From Ilumatobacteraceae bacterium (GTDB lineage Bacteria > Actinomycetota > Acidimicrobiia > Acidimicrobiales > Iamiaceae), in NCBI GenBank assembly GCA_025463265.1, contig JAOBWH010000132.1, positions 16,298-80,297 on the forward strand: a DNA stretch of 64,000 nt, in the 5' to 3' direction. Below are positions 43,380 to 52,369 of this stretch, piece after piece. The position numbers were made by a program, and so were the translations under genes. The stretch's first letter is position 1, and the number at the start of each line of letters is the position of its first letter. Under the pieces are notes generated by a model that saw nothing but the letters and a program-made list of their open reading frames with translations, had not been told where the DNA came from and did no database searches.

Positions 43380-43397
43380 CTTGACCGTTCGGTCAAG
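43380..43397. promoter_or_regulatory. Candidate TetR-type operator
   Basis: CTTGACCGTTCGGTCAAG has perfect 8-bp arms around a TT centre and ends 9 bp before the ATG of the alpha/beta hydrolase gene. Size and symmetry suit a TetR-family site. No TetR gene lies in the window. Confidence 0.65.
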
Positions 43398-43406
43398 TGT
43401 GGCACC

Positions 43407-44294
43407 ATGACCGCCGTGCCTACTGCCCCCGCCAACGGAATCGACCTCGCCTACGAGACCTTCGGCGACCCGTCGGATCCCACCCTGCTGCTGATCATGG
43501 GCCTCAACGCCCAGCGCGTGATGTGGGACGAGGGCTTCTGCGCCCTGCTCGTCGCCCGTGGGTTCCACGTGGTGCGCTTCGACAACCGCGATGTGGGTGG
43601 TTCGACGTGGATCGACACGCCCGGGCTCGACGTGGGCGCCACCGTGATGGAGGTGCTCGGCGGCGACAACTCGCACGTCCCGTACCTCCTGTCGGACATG
43701 GCGGCCGACACCGCCGGGCTGCTCAAGACCCTCGGTGTCGAGTCCGCCCACATCGTCGGGGCCTCGATGGGCGGCATGATCGCCCAGGCGCTGGCCATCG
43801 AGCACCCGTCCGTGGTGCGGTCGCTCACGTCGATCATGTCCACCACCGGGGAGCCGGGCGTGGGTGAGCAGGCGCCGGACCTCCTGCCCCTCCTGCTGCG
43901 CGAGGCACCCCAGGGGCGCGAGGCCGTCATCCAAGCCGGCATCGACACGTTCAGAGCCATCGGCAGCCCCGACCACTTCGACGAGGTTCGATCTCGTCAG
44001 ATCGCCGAGCTGGCCTACGACAACGGCTGGAACCCGCAGGCCATCGGCCACCAGCTGCTGGCCATCTTGGCTTCGGGATCGAGAGCCGACGGGCTGTCCC
44101 GGCTCGACCTCCCGGCGCTCGTCATCCACGGCCGCCAGGACAAGCTCGTCGGGTTCAGCGGCGGTCAGCGCACCGCCGAGCTGCTCGCCGGAGCCGACTT
44201 CCTCGCCATCGAGGACATGGCCCACGATCTGCCGAAGGCCCACTGGGTCCGCATCGCCGACGCCATCGCCGCCCTCGCCAACCGGGCCGACTGA
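43407..44294 (+). CDS. Alpha/beta-hydrolase
   Basis: A 295-residue hydrolase with the nucleophile elbow GASMGG (Ser120), acid Asp245 (HGRQDKLV) and base His273 (DMAHDLP). HG-type oxyanion residues lie in LLIMGLNAQ. The fold matches the esterase/hydrolase family often annotated as 3-oxoadipate enol-lactonase-like or epoxide-hydrolase-like; substrate unknown. The ATG at 43407 lies right behind a palindromic operator, which argues that this gene and the racemase downstream are controlled by a TetR repressor encoded elsewhere. Its stop shares a base with the next start (TGATG). Confidence 0.88.
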   Translation: MTAVPTAPANGIDLAYETFGDPSDPTLLLIMGLNAQRVMWDEGFCALLVARGFHVVRFDNRDVGGSTWIDTPGLDVGATVMEVLGGDNSHVPYLLSDMAADTAGLLKTLGVESAHIVGASMGGMIAQALAIEHPSVVRSLTSIMSTTGEPGVGEQAPDLLPLLLREAPQGREAVIQAGIDTFRAIGSPDHFDEVRSRQIAELAYDNGWNPQAIGHQLLAILASGSRADGLSRLDLPALVIHGRQDKLVGFSGGQRTAELLAGADFLAIEDMAHDLPKAHWVRIADAIAALANRAD

Positions 44295-45451
44295 TGGGCG
44301 CCGGACCGCTCAGCGGCATCAAGGTCATCGAGATCGCCGGCATCGGCCCGGGCCCGTACGGCGCCATGCTCCTCGCCGACCTCGGCGCCGACATCATCCG
44401 CATCGACCGGTCCACCGGGGTCAACGCCTTCGGCCAGGGCCCCGGTGCCGAGCCGCCGGCCGACATCCTCGCCCGCGGCCGCCGCTCGGTCGCCGTCGAC
44501 CTGAAGCACCCCGACGGCGTGGCCACCGTGCTGGACCTCGTCGCCACCGCCGACGTCCTCGTGGAGGGGTTCCGCCCCGGCGTGATGGAGCGCCTCGGCC
44601 TCGGCCCGGACGTGTGCCTCGAGCGCAACCCGAAGCTGGTCTACGGGCGGATGACGGGTTGGGGCCAGGAAGGCCCGTACGCCACCGCCGCCGGCCACGA
44701 CATCAACTACATCGCCCTGGCCGGCGCGCTGGAGCCGCTGGGTCGTGCCGGCGAGCAGCCGACCCCGCCGCTCAACCTCGTCGGCGACTTCGGCGGCGGC
44801 GGCATGATGCTCGCGTTCGGCGTGTGCGCTGCGCTCGTGGAGGTGGCTCGCTCCGGCGAGGGCCAGGTCATCGACGCCGCCATGATCGATGGCGCTGCCA
44901 GCCTCATGACCATGACCTGGTCCTTCAAGCACATGGGCATCTGGAGCGACGAGCGCGGCACCAACATGCTCGACACCGGCGCCCACTTCTACGACACGTA
45001 CGAGACGGCGGACGGGAAGTACGTCTCGATCGGTTCGATCGAGCCGCAGTTCTACGCCGAGCTGCTGCGCCTGACCGGCATCGACCCCGAGTCGCTGCCC
45101 AAGCAGATGGACAAGGCCCAGTGGCCGGCGCTCAAGGAACGCTTCGCCGAGGTGTTCAAGACCAAGACCCGCGACGAGTGGTCCGAGATCATGGAGCACA
45201 CCGATGTGTGCTTCGCCCCGGTCCTGTCGATGGACGAGGCGCCCGGCCACCCTCACATCGCGCAGCGTGAGACCTTCACCGAGGTGGCCGGACTGGTGCA
45301 GCCGGGGCCGGTGCCGCGGTTCAGCCGGACCCCCGGGAGCATCGAGCGTCCGCCGCCCCACGTCGGCCAGCACACCGATGAGGCACTGGAAGCCTGGGGC
45401 ATCAGCGCCGAACGGATCGCGGCGCTCAAGGAGTCCAAGGCGATCGTGTAG
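44294..45451 (+). CDS. CaiB/BaiF CoA-transferase family, alpha-methylacyl-CoA racemase-like
   Basis: The 385-residue protein is a class III CoA-transferase family member. His135 (AAGHDINY) and Asp165 (VGDFGGGG) are 30 residues apart, the spacing of the catalytic His/Asp pair of alpha-methylacyl-CoA racemase, and a [11 protein letters not shown] segment follows as in AMACR/Mcr. Racemase rather than transferase is therefore favoured; it would invert the 2-methyl centre of branched-chain acyl-CoAs so that they can enter beta-oxidation. It is translationally coupled to the upstream hydrolase. Distance to the next gene is 57 bp with a new promoter. Confidence 0.88.
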   Translation: MGAGPLSGIKVIEIAGIGPGPYGAMLLADLGADIIRIDRSTGVNAFGQGPGAEPPADILARGRRSVAVDLKHPDGVATVLDLVATADVLVEGFRPGVMERLGLGPDVCLERNPKLVYGRMTGWGQEGPYATAAGHDINYIALAGALEPLGRAGEQPTPPLNLVGDFGGGGMMLAFGVCAALVEVARSGEGQVIDAAMIDGAASLMTMTWSFKHMGIWSDERGTNMLDTGAHFYDTYETADGKYVSIGSIEPQFYAELLRLTGIDPESLPKQMDKAQWPALKERFAEVFKTKTRDEWSEIMEHTDVCFAPVLSMDEAPGHPHIAQRETFTEVAGLVQPGPVPRFSRTPGSIERPPPHVGQHTDEALEAWGISAERIAALKESKAIV

Positions 45452-45495
45452 CCGCGGTCGCTGGTGCGTCGGGTCTCCGCGTCACCCCCTGCCGG

Positions 45496-45501
45496 TAGCG
45501 T
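45496..45501 (+). promoter_or_regulatory. -10 box, leaderless type
   Basis: TAGCGT lies 7 nt before the ATG at 45509 and decides against the upstream in-frame start at 45464. Confidence 0.55.
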
Positions 45502-45508
45502 TCGGCGG

Positions 45509-46384
45509 ATGGGAACCATCGTCAGCTTCCACGCCCACCCGGACGACGAGTCCATCGCGTCGGGGGGCACGCTCTCGCTCGCTCACGACGCCGGGCACCG
45601 CGTGGTGCTCGTGTTCGGCACACGAGGCGAGTTGGGCGAGCCCGTCCCGGGTGTCCTCCAGGAGGGTGAGCAGCTGACGCTGCGCCGCACCGCCGAGGTG
45701 TTCAAGTCCGCCGAGGTGATCGGTGCAGACCGCGTCGAGTTCCTCGGTTGGACCGATTCCGGGATGATGGGCGAAGACACCAACGATGCGCCGTGGTGCT
45801 TCTGGCAGGCCGACGTGGAGCAGGCCGCCCGACGGCTGGCCGCCATCTTGGAGGATGAGCAGCCCGACGTGATCACCATCTACGACGACAACGGCGGGTA
45901 CGGCCATCCGGACCACATCCAGGTGCACCGGGTCGGTCAGCGGGCGGCAGAGCTGCTCGACATCCCGGTGGTGGCGCAGGGGACGATGAACCGCGATCTG
46001 ATCCAGCGGGCTTGGGCCATGGCCGCAGAGATGGGGATCGATGTGCCCAACCCCACCGAGGAGGAGCAGCCGCCGGAGGGGTTGACGGCGGAGGAGGGCG
46101 TCACCGCAGCGGTCACCTTCGGCAAGGCCGAGGCCGAGCTGACCCACGTCGTCGACACCAGCTCGGTCACCGCCCGGAAGCGGGCCTCGATGCTTTCGCA
46201 CGCCAGCCAGATCGGGCCGGACCACTTCATGGCGTCGATGCCCGACGAGATCTTCGCCTACGTGTTCGGCCCCGAGTGGTACATCCTCGAGCACCGCCAC
46301 GAGGGCGAGCTGCCGGCGATCGTGGCCGAGCTGTTCCAGCCCAAGGCCGAAGACGTGGCCGATCCGGTCGCCGAACCCGTCTAG
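45509..46384 (+). CDS. PIG-L deacetylase, mycothiol S-conjugate amidase-like
   Basis: The 291-residue protein has the zinc site HAHPDDE (His10, Asp13) at its start and YGHPDHIQVH (His133, His136, His140) in the middle. This is the LmbE/PIG-L fold, and the length and GHPDHIQVHRVG text agree with the mycothiol amidase Mca or the deacetylase MshB. Mca cleaves mycothiol conjugates of toxins so that the mercapturic acid can be exported; MshB makes mycothiol. I lean to Mca because of the EEGVTAAVTFGKAEAELTHVVDTS segment and size, but not firmly. The start is fixed by a leaderless box. A histidine phosphatase gene follows 10 bp later. Confidence 0.84.
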   Translation: MGTIVSFHAHPDDESIASGGTLSLAHDAGHRVVLVFGTRGELGEPVPGVLQEGEQLTLRRTAEVFKSAEVIGADRVEFLGWTDSGMMGEDTNDAPWCFWQADVEQAARRLAAILEDEQPDVITIYDDNGGYGHPDHIQVHRVGQRAAELLDIPVVAQGTMNRDLIQRAWAMAAEMGIDVPNPTEEEQPPEGLTAEEGVTAAVTFGKAEAELTHVVDTSSVTARKRASMLSHASQIGPDHFMASMPDEIFAYVFGPEWYILEHRHEGELPAIVAELFQPKAEDVADPVAEPV

Positions 46385-46394
46385 GCGGCCAGGC

Positions 46395-46952
46395 GTGGCT
46401 CGCATCCATCTGGTCCGGCACGGCCGCTCCGAAGCGGCTTGGGCCGACCACCTCGATCCGGGTCTGCACGCCGACGGCCGGATGCAGGCGGCCGCCGTCG
46501 CCACCGAGCTCGCCGAGCAGATGGCGCCGATCCCGATCTGGTCCTCGCCCCTCCTACGGGCGCAGCAGACCGCGGCGCCCCTGGCGGCGACGTGGGGGAG
46601 CACCATCGCCATCACCCCGGACTTCGGGGAGATCCCGTCGCCGTCCACCGACCCGGGGGAGCGCAGTGCCTGGCTGGCGTCGGCGATGGTGTCGCGCTGG
46701 TCGGACCTGGGCCCGGCGATCGACCGGTGGCGGACCAACCTGCTCGACGCCGCGCGCGGCGTCACCGGAGACGTCGTGGTGTTCACCCACTTCGTCGCCG
46801 TCAACGCGATCGTGGGCGCCGCCGAGGACCGACTTGAGGTCCTCGTGTTCGCCCCCGCCTACACCTCGGTGACCGTCGTCGACGTCGATCCGGGCAGCGG
46901 TGTGCTGACCGTCGAGCGCCGCGGTTCGGAGGCGACCCCCGAGGTGGGGTGA
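46395..46952 (+). CDS. Histidine phosphatase superfamily protein
   Basis: A 185-residue enzyme with the RHG signature LVRHGRSEAAW (Arg8, His9) that forms the phosphohistidine intermediate, WSSPLLRAQQTAAPLAA as the second arginine segment, and VVVFTHFVAVNAIVG carrying the second active-site histidine. The small size suits a broad-specificity phosphatase rather than phosphoglycerate mutase. GTG start with no strong ribosome site; it follows the PIG-L gene closely and probably shares its transcript. Confidence 0.86.
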   Translation: MARIHLVRHGRSEAAWADHLDPGLHADGRMQAAAVATELAEQMAPIPIWSSPLLRAQQTAAPLAATWGSTIAITPDFGEIPSPSTDPGERSAWLASAMVSRWSDLGPAIDRWRTNLLDAARGVTGDVVVFTHFVAVNAIVGAAEDRLEVLVFAPAYTSVTVVDVDPGSGVLTVERRGSEATPEVG

Positions 46953-47006
46953 GCGGCGCGCTACCGTCGTCCCCAGTTCATCTGGTCGTTGGGGAGCGTT
47001 CACGTC

Positions 47007-48302
47007 ATGGGGCACCGTCGTTACATCGCACTGGCTTCGGCCGCGGTCACCTGCGCGGCGGCTGCCGTCGCGTTCGGAGCGCCGGTCAGTTCCCGGCCCA
47101 CGGCGCCGGACCGCCCAGCGGCGGTGGCAGGGGTCGACGACGACGTCCACCTGAACGAGATCCAGACCGTCGGCAGCCACAACTCCTACAAGACGATGGT
47201 GTCCGACAAGGAGGAGGCCCTCCGCCGTCAGTTCATCGACGGAGCTGCGGACCTCATGCAGTACCAGCACGAGCCGCTGGGCACGCAGTTCCAGAGCCGC
47301 AAGGTCCGCCAGATCGAGCTCGACGTCTACCTGGACCAGTCGGGTGGCCTCTACTCGGACCCGCTGCTGCGCAGCGCCGCCGGCGTGGGCCCCTACGACC
47401 CGGCGATGAACGAGCCGGGCATCAAGGTGCTGCACATCCAAGATGTCGACTACGCCAGCACGTGCCTCACGTTCGTGGACTGCTTGCAGCAGATCAAGAC
47501 CTGGAGCGACGCCAACCCGAGCCACGTGCCTCTGGCCGTGCTCGTGGAGCTGAAGGACGACCCGCTCGACTTCCCGGGCTTCACCTTCACGGCGCCTGAG
47601 AAGTGGACGGCGGCCAACATCGGATCCATCGACGATGAGATCCACTCGGTGATGGGTGCCGACGACCTGCTCACCCCCGACGACGTCCGGGGCTCGCACG
47701 CCACGCTCGACGAAGCCGTCACCACCGACGGCTGGCCGACGCTCGGCGAGAGCCGGGGCAAGGTCATGTTCATGATGGACAACGGCGGCGGCTACCGGTC
47801 GGACTACCTGAACGGTCACCCGACCCTGGAGGATCGGGTCCTGTTCACCAACGCCGATCCAGGTGACCCCGATGCCGCCTTCATCAAGCGCAACGACCCG
47901 TTCGACGCCAGCATCCCCGGTCTGGTGCAGCAGGGCTACGTGGTGCGGACCCGCTCCGACGCCGACACGGTCGAGGCTCGCGACAACAACACCGGGCCTC
48001 GCGACGCCGCCCTCGCCAGCGGCGCCCAGTGGGTGAGCACCGACTACGAGGGCCCGGGACTGGCCGTCGGGTTCACCACGCCGTACGTGGTCGAGATCCC
48101 CGGGGGCACGGTCGCCCGCTGCAACCCGGTGAACGGTCCGCCGTCGTGCGACTCCGCTCTGCTGGACACGATCTACACGCCGCTGGCGCCGCCGACGACG
48201 TCGACGACCACCTCGACCGTCGTGACCACCACCACTGTGGCCACCGAACCGCAGGCCGCCGGCGCAGTGCCGGTCCCCGGCTCGGCGGCCTACACCGGCT
48301 GA
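47007..48302 (+). CDS. Secreted Ca2+-dependent phosphoinositide phospholipase C
   Basis: This 431-residue exported protein has a signal peptide (about 1-28) and the PI-PLC-C1 barrel: QTVGSHNSYK (His58), RQIELDVYLD (acid residues for Ca2+), VLHIQDVDY (second His), and LAVLVELKD. Two cysteine pairs (CLTFVDC and late CNPVNGPPSC) suggest disulfides. The C-terminal 45 residues are a Thr/Pro-rich linker without an LPxTG signal. The family cleaves phosphatidylinositol-type lipids outside the cell. The ATG at 47007 is preceded by GGGGAG; the frame can open at a TTG at 46989. TACCGT about 45 bp upstream may be its -10 box. Confidence 0.85.
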   Translation: MGHRRYIALASAAVTCAAAAVAFGAPVSSRPTAPDRPAAVAGVDDDVHLNEIQTVGSHNSYKTMVSDKEEALRRQFIDGAADLMQYQHEPLGTQFQSRKVRQIELDVYLDQSGGLYSDPLLRSAAGVGPYDPAMNEPGIKVLHIQDVDYASTCLTFVDCLQQIKTWSDANPSHVPLAVLVELKDDPLDFPGFTFTAPEKWTAANIGSIDDEIHSVMGADDLLTPDDVRGSHATLDEAVTTDGWPTLGESRGKVMFMMDNGGGYRSDYLNGHPTLEDRVLFTNADPGDPDAAFIKRNDPFDASIPGLVQQGYVVRTRSDADTVEARDNNTGPRDAALASGAQWVSTDYEGPGLAVGFTTPYVVEIPGGTVARCNPVNGPPSCDSALLDTIYTPLAPPTTSTTTSTVVTTTTVATEPQAAGAVPVPGSAAYTG

Positions 48303-48351
48303 GCAGCCGTCTCATTGGCCTCGGGCCGCAGCGCGGCGCGAGGGTGACGAG

Positions 48352-48744
48352 GTGAACGTCCTCGCCGCCTCGCAGGCACTGGTCGATGTCCACGAGGCCC
48401 TGGCCTGGGTGGTCATCGTCGGCAACGGGCTCGCCGGACTCTGGGCGCTGGCCGCGCACCGCGACGAGCGGTTCCGGGTGGAGCAGCTGTGGTGGTTCAC
48501 GGCGTTCGCCGAGATCGCCGTGTTCGTCCAGGTGGCGCTCGGGGTCCTCATCCTCCAGGACCACAAGGGCGAGGACTACGGGTTCCACGTCCTGTACGGG
48601 TTCTCGGCCGCGTTCGCGGTCGGGATCATCTACAGCTACCGGGCGCAGCTGAAGGAGAAGAAGTACCTGCTCTACGGCTTCGGCGGCCTGTTCATCATGG
48701 GACTCGGCCTGCGCCTGCTGACCATCGGCCAGGGCGGGATCTGA
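48352..48744 (+). CDS. Four-helix membrane protein of unknown function
   Basis: The 130-residue product has four hydrophobic helices (about 14-36, 45-68, 78-97 and 105-126), with WWFTAFAEIAVFVQVALGVL and YGFSAAFAVGIIYSYRAQLKEKKYLLYG as the conserved-looking core. No catalytic motif is visible. GTG start, 49 bp after the PI-PLC stop. The protein looks like a small conserved actinobacterial membrane protein; it might associate with energy metabolism or be a scaffold, but nothing here proves it. Confidence 0.75.
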   Translation: MNVLAASQALVDVHEALAWVVIVGNGLAGLWALAAHRDERFRVEQLWWFTAFAEIAVFVQVALGVLILQDHKGEDYGFHVLYGFSAAFAVGIIYSYRAQLKEKKYLLYGFGGLFIMGLGLRLLTIGQGGI

Positions 48745-48745
48745 G

Positions 48746-49213
48746 TCAGCCCTTGAGGGCGCTGGCGGGGACCCGCCCGTAGCCGACGAGGTTGCTGGTC
48801 CACCACGTCGCGAGGTCGTACTCACCGGCCGGGACGCCGGGCTTGCGGGCCTGGATGATCTTGCCGTTGCCGGCGTAGAGCGCCACGTGGCTCACGTTCG
48901 AGGCCGAGCGGGTGCTGCTGTAGAACACGAAGTCGCCGGGCTGGAGATCGGCCTTCTTGATCCTCGTGGACCAGCCGTACTGGGCGCTCGCCGAGCGGGG
49001 GAGCGTGACGCCGGCCTGCTTCCAGGCGTAGTACGTGAGGCCGGAGCAGTCGAAGCCGCCCTCGGCGCGGGACTCGCCGCCGCTCTTGTAGGGCTGGCCG
49101 ATCTGGTCCCGGGCTGCCTGGACGGCGGTGATCTGCGGGGTGCAGGCGGCGAGGCTGCCGGCCCCGACGAGGACGACGGCGACGAGGGCGAGCGATGCGA
49201 GACGGGTCTTCAC
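48746..49213 (-). CDS. NlpC/P60-family lipoprotein peptidase
   Basis: A 155-residue lipoprotein: signal with lipobox LAAC (Cys24), then a NlpC/P60 domain with the catalytic Cys56 (GGFDCSGLTYYAWKQAG) and His109 (SHVALYAGNGKIIQA). The third polar residue is Gln121 where many members have His. The family cuts gamma-D-glutamyl-diaminopimelate bonds in peptidoglycan. GTG start. Upstream, GTAACGA appears twice in direct orientation, 33 bp apart, in the promoter region. It is convergent with the four-helix membrane gene with a 1-bp gap. Confidence 0.9.
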   Translation of the reverse strand: MKTRLASLALVAVVLVGAGSLAACTPQITAVQAARDQIGQPYKSGGESRAEGGFDCSGLTYYAWKQAGVTLPRSASAQYGWSTRIKKADLQPGDFVFYSSTRSASNVSHVALYAGNGKIIQARKPGVPAGEYDLATWWTSNLVGYGRVPASALKG

Positions 49214-49257
49214 TGGTGCGGTTCCTGGACTGGGGTGGCAGAGGTTGCGTCAGATCA

Positions 49258-49297
49258 GTAACGACCACATGACGCAGCGATCAAGAAACCGTAACGA
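49258..49297 (-). promoter_or_regulatory. Promoter region of the NlpC gene with GTAACGA repeats
   Basis: GTAACGA at 49258-49264 and 49291-49297 (plus-strand reading) are direct repeats 33 bp apart, about three helical turns. Between them TTGATC and, 18 bp later on the minus strand, TACTGA could be -35 and -10 boxes. A response-regulator site such as MtrA is possible. Confidence 0.4.
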
Positions 49298-49342
49298 GAC
49301 CGCAATGTTGAGTCCAGTCAGGGAGCGCCGCCCGGACCTCGG

Positions 49343-49579
49343 CTAGAGGTTGACCACCGGCATGGTGGTGGTCTTGGTGATGCCGGCCAGCATCTGGACC
49401 CGGCTGACCACCAAGCGACCGAGATCGTCCATCGACGGCGCCTCCACCCGGACCACCACGTCGTAGGGGCCGGTGACGTCATCGGCGGCGACGACCCCGG
49501 GGATCTGCCGGACCTCGGTGGCGACCGAGGCGGCCTTGCCGACCTCGGTCTGGATGAGGATGTACGCCGTCACGGCCAT
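49343..49579 (-). CDS. Stand-alone Lrp/AsnC ligand-binding (RAM) domain protein
   Basis: This 78-residue protein is only the C-terminal RAM domain of Lrp/AsnC regulators, without the helix-turn-helix: MAVTAYILIQTEVGKAASV, IPGVVAADDVTGPYDVVVRVEA, and the late ITKTTTMPVV strand. Such stand-alone proteins form dimers or octamers, bind amino acids and may modulate full-length Lrp regulators. GGGAGG lies 5 nt before the ATG. The PEPCK gene lies upstream on the same strand, behind a strong terminator. Confidence 0.88.
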   Translation of the reverse strand: MAVTAYILIQTEVGKAASVATEVRQIPGVVAADDVTGPYDVVVRVEAPSMDDLGRLVVSRVQMLAGITKTTTMPVVNL

Positions 49580-49636
49580 GGCTGCCTCCCGGGCTGCTTG
49601 CGCTCGCCGAGCAACCTACAGCCGGACCGGGAACGA

Positions 49637-49664
49637 CGAAGGCCGCCCCGGAGGGCGGCCTTCG
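49637..49664 (-). terminator. Strong hairpin terminator after PEPCK
   Basis: A perfect 12-bp stem (CGAAGGCCGCCC / GGGCGGCCTTCG) with a CGGA loop lies 23 bp beyond the PEPCK stop on the minus strand. Confidence 0.8.
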
Positions 49665-49687
49665 ATCAGGTGTCAGGAGGCGTCGAG

Positions 49688-51484
49688 CTAGTTGGCGAGG
49701 CGCTTCTGGAGGTCGCTGAGCTCATCGCGGAGCTCGCCGGGGAGGTGCTCGCCGATGAAGGCGAAGTGCTCCTCGATCAGCGGGATCTCGCCTCGCCAGG
49801 CCTCGTTGTCGACCTTCAGCAGCTCGGCCAGGGTCTCGGGGGACACGCTGTCGAGGCCGGTGGTGTCGATGCCGTCGGGCAGCGGGACGCGGCCGATGGC
49901 GGTGTCGACGGCCTCGGCCTCGCCGGTGACCCGCTCGAGCACCCACTTGAGGACCCGGCTGTTCTCGCCGAACCCCGGCCAGAGGAACGAGCCGTCGTCG
50001 CCCTTGCGGAACCAGTTGACCCAGAACAGCTTGGGCAGGTTCTCGGCATCGGTGGCCTTGCCGATGTCGAGCCAGTGCTGCATGTAGTCACCGGCGTTGT
50101 AGCCCATGAACGGCAACATAGCGAAGGGGTCGAAGCGGACCTCGCCGATCGTGCCGGCGGCGGCCGCGGTCTTCTCCGAGCTCATGATCGAGCCGAGGAA
50201 GGTGCCGTGCTGCCAGTCGAAGGCCTCGGTCACGAGCGGGACGTTGGTGGCGCGGCGACCGCCGAAGAGGATGGCCGAGATCGGCACGCCCTTCGGGTCC
50301 TCCCACTTGGGGTCGATGGACGGGCACTGCTCCGCCGGAGCGGTGAAGCGGGCGTTCGGGTGGGCGGCGGGGGTGCCGGACTCCGGCGTCCACTCGTTGC
50401 CCTTCCAGTCGATGAGGTGGGCGGGGGTCTCGGGCGTCATGCCCTCCCACCACACGTCGCCGTCGTCGGTCTTGGCGACGTTGGTGAAGATGGAGTTGGC
50501 GTTCAGGGAGGCGATGGCGTTCGGGTTGGTGTCGTCGCCGGTGCCCGGTGCCACGCCGAAGAAGCCGGCTTCGGGGTTGATGGCGTAGAGGCGGCCGTCC
50601 TCGCCGAACTTCATCCAGGCGATGTCGTCGCCGATGGTCTCGCACGTCCAGCCCGGCAGGGTCGGGATGAGCATGGCCATGTTGGTCTTGCCGCAGGCGG
50701 ACGGGAACGCACCGGCCACGTACTTCTTCTCACCGGCGGGGTTGGTGATGCCCACGATCAGCATGTGCTCGGCCATCCAGCCCTGGTCGCGGGCCATGGT
50801 GGAGGCGATGCGCAGGGCGAAGCACTTCTTGCCGAGCAGGGCGTTGCCGCCGTAGCCCGAGCCGTAGCTCCAGATCTCGTTGCTCTCGGGGAAGTGCGAG
50901 ATGTACTTGTTCTCCGAGTCGCACGGCCAGGGCACGTCGGCCTGGCCGTCGGCGAGCGGGTAGCCCACGGAGTGGAGGCACTTGACCCAGTCGCCGTCAC
51001 CGAGGACGTCGAGGGCGCCCTGGCCCATGCGGGTCATGATGCGCATGCTGACCGCCACGTAGGGCGAGTCGGTGAGCTGCACGCCGATGTGGGCGATGGG
51101 GGACCCGAGGGGGCCCATGGAGAACGGCACCACGTACATGGTGCGGCCGGCCATGGAGCCCCGGTAGTGGCCGAGGAGGGTCTCCTTCATCTCGGCCGGG
51201 TCACGCCAGTTGTTGGTGGGGCCCGCATCCTTCTCGTCGAGCGAGCAGATGTAGGTGCGGTCCTCGACGCGGGCGACATCGCCCGGGTCCGAGAGGGCGA
51301 GGTAGCTGTTCGGCCGCTTGGCGTCGGACAGCTTCTCGAAGGTGCCTCCGTCGACGAGCAGCTGGCAGAGCGTCTCGTACTCCTCGGCGGAGCCGTCGCA
51401 CCAGTGGATGTCGGTGGGTCCGAAGACCTCCGCCCACTCGGCGACCCACGCCTTGAGCTTCTCGTTGCTGGTGGTGGCTGTCAT
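49688..51484 (-). CDS. pckG: Phosphoenolpyruvate carboxykinase (GTP)
   Basis: PEPCK converts oxaloacetate and GTP to phosphoenolpyruvate, GDP and CO2, linking the TCA cycle to gluconeogenesis. The 598-residue product matches the GTP-dependent family: [32 protein letters not shown] text (the YGGN PEP/Mn2+ region), the P-loop FPSACGKTN near 280, and the [17 protein letters not shown] segment. GGAGAG lies 3 nt before the ATG. A strong terminator follows. Acyl-CoA catabolism elsewhere in the window would make this step important when growing on fatty acids. Confidence 0.96.
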   Translation of the reverse strand: MTATTSNEKLKAWVAEWAEVFGPTDIHWCDGSAEEYETLCQLLVDGGTFEKLSDAKRPNSYLALSDPGDVARVEDRTYICSLDEKDAGPTNNWRDPAEMKETLLGHYRGSMAGRTMYVVPFSMGPLGSPIAHIGVQLTDSPYVAVSMRIMTRMGQGALDVLGDGDWVKCLHSVGYPLADGQADVPWPCDSENKYISHFPESNEIWSYGSGYGGNALLGKKCFALRIASTMARDQGWMAEHMLIVGITNPAGEKKYVAGAFPSACGKTNMAMLIPTLPGWTCETIGDDIAWMKFGEDGRLYAINPEAGFFGVAPGTGDDTNPNAIASLNANSIFTNVAKTDDGDVWWEGMTPETPAHLIDWKGNEWTPESGTPAAHPNARFTAPAEQCPSIDPKWEDPKGVPISAILFGGRRATNVPLVTEAFDWQHGTFLGSIMSSEKTAAAAGTIGEVRFDPFAMLPFMGYNAGDYMQHWLDIGKATDAENLPKLFWVNWFRKGDDGSFLWPGFGENSRVLKWVLERVTGEAEAVDTAIGRVPLPDGIDTTGLDSVSPETLAELLKVDNEAWRGEIPLIEEHFAFIGEHLPGELRDELSDLQKRLAN

Positions 51485-51529
51485 GATCTCTCCGGTGACC
51501 GGGCCGAAGGCCGCTGGGTTCTGGTTGCT

Positions 51530-51769
51530 TCAGACGTCAGGCGGCGGGCCGAAACCCGGGGTGCCCATGTCGACCTCGGACCCGAGGCGGAGCCCCATCG
51601 CCCGACCGCGTTCGTCGAGGTCGAATATCACCCGCTGCCCCTGACGGAGCATGCGAAACGGTGAGCCGTGGATGGACCCGGGTGCCAGGTCGTAATCGGC
51701 CAGGTCGGAGTCGCACATGATGATCCCGTCGCCCGTCCCTGGGTCGTACGACTTGATCACACCTTGCAC
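51530..51769 (-). CDS. Cold-shock-domain-like small protein
   Basis: A 79-residue protein reading GVIKSYDPGTGDGIIMCDSD, then GSPFRMLRQGQRVIFDLDERGRA, which follows the pattern of a cold-shock (CSD) OB fold: start strand GVIKSYD, the GxG turn and the QGQRVIFDL strand. The usual aromatic RNA-binding motif KGFGFI is weakened to GDGIIM, so nucleic-acid binding may be altered. I take GTG 51769, with GGAGG 8 nt upstream, over a longer frame to 51856. It precedes PEPCK on the minus strand with a 45-bp gap. Confidence 0.68.
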   Translation of the reverse strand: MQGVIKSYDPGTGDGIIMCDSDLADYDLAPGSIHGSPFRMLRQGQRVIFDLDERGRAMGLRLGSEVDMGTPGFGPPPDV

Positions 51770-51929
51770 AACGACGACCTCCACCTGTGAATGCGGTGTC
51801 GCGACCCTAGTGCCGAGATCGAGCGCGACGCACAAACGGAGCGGGTGCGAGGCCATACGAACTGCGGATGCAATGCATCGGCGTCAGCGATGTATCCAGG
51901 CTGGCGGATCGGTGCGTGCGATGGAACGC

Positions 51930-51962
51930 GACGAAGGCGCCGGGAGACCCGGCGCCTTCGTC
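51930..51962 (-). terminator. rpmB terminator
   Basis: A perfect 15-bp stem (GACGAAGGCGCCGGG and its complement) with an AGA loop lies 39 bp beyond the rpmB stop on the minus strand. It is the strongest hairpin in the window. Confidence 0.85.
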
Positions 51963-52001
51963 AGCGAACTGCGGGTCCGGGTCGTGCGACCCGGGGCCGG
52001 A

Positions 52002-52217
52002 TCAGGCGGAGGGGGCCTTGGCCCGGGTGGCCTTCGTGACCTTGCCGGCCTTGAGGCAGCCGGTGCACACGTTCACCCGGCGCACGGTGCCAGGCGCCAC
52101 GACGGCCCGCACCTGCTGGATGTTCGGGCTCCAGCGCCGCTTGGTGCGACGGTGGGAGTGGCTCACGCTCATGCCGAACGACGGCTTCTTGCCGCACACT
52201 TCACACGTCGAGGCCAT
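52002..52217 (-). CDS. rpmB: 50S ribosomal protein L28
   Basis: The 71-residue L28 reads [20 protein letters not shown] and continues with [14 protein letters not shown], then [13 protein letters not shown]. The two CxxC pairs (Cys5/Cys8 and a late Cys pair) mark the zinc-binding form. ATG 52217 is used; a GTG directly upstream would add one residue. It is divergent from fakA, as in many Gram-positive genomes where rpmB sits next to the DAK-domain gene. A strong terminator follows. Confidence 0.95.
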   Translation of the reverse strand: MASTCEVCGKKPSFGMSVSHSHRRTKRRWSPNIQQVRAVVAPGTVRRVNVCTGCLKAGKVTKATRAKAPSA

Positions 52218-52269
52218 CACTGCGCTCCAGAGCTAGAAACCGAACCGGCCCGGGTCGGGCCGAGGGACA

Positions 52270-52299
52270 AAGGTACGCGGTCGAGGCACCCGACCACAA
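52270..52299 (-). promoter_or_regulatory. rpmB promoter
   Basis: On the minus strand TTGTGG (52294-52299) and TACCTT (52270-52275) are separated by 18 bp, a standard housekeeping promoter about 50 bp before the rpmB start. Confidence 0.55.
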
Positions 52300-52355
52300 G
52301 CCGACGCGCCGGTGAGGCTGAGCATCCGTCGTCAGACCGCCGGGTGCGCAGTCGG

Positions 52356-52361
52356 TAGGCT
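52356..52361 (+). promoter_or_regulatory. -10 box, leaderless type
   Basis: TAGGCT lies 8 nt before the ATG at 52370. Confidence 0.5.
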
Positions 52362-52369
52362 GCGCCGCC

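Noticed and set aside
47007..48302. Cell-wall sorting signal on the PI-PLC
   Set aside because: The Thr-rich tail lacks LPxTG and a terminal hydrophobic and basic segment.
51770..51856. N-terminal extension of the CSD-like protein to 51856
   Set aside because: GGAGG with correct spacing fixes the GTG at 51769, and the extension adds nothing to the OB fold.
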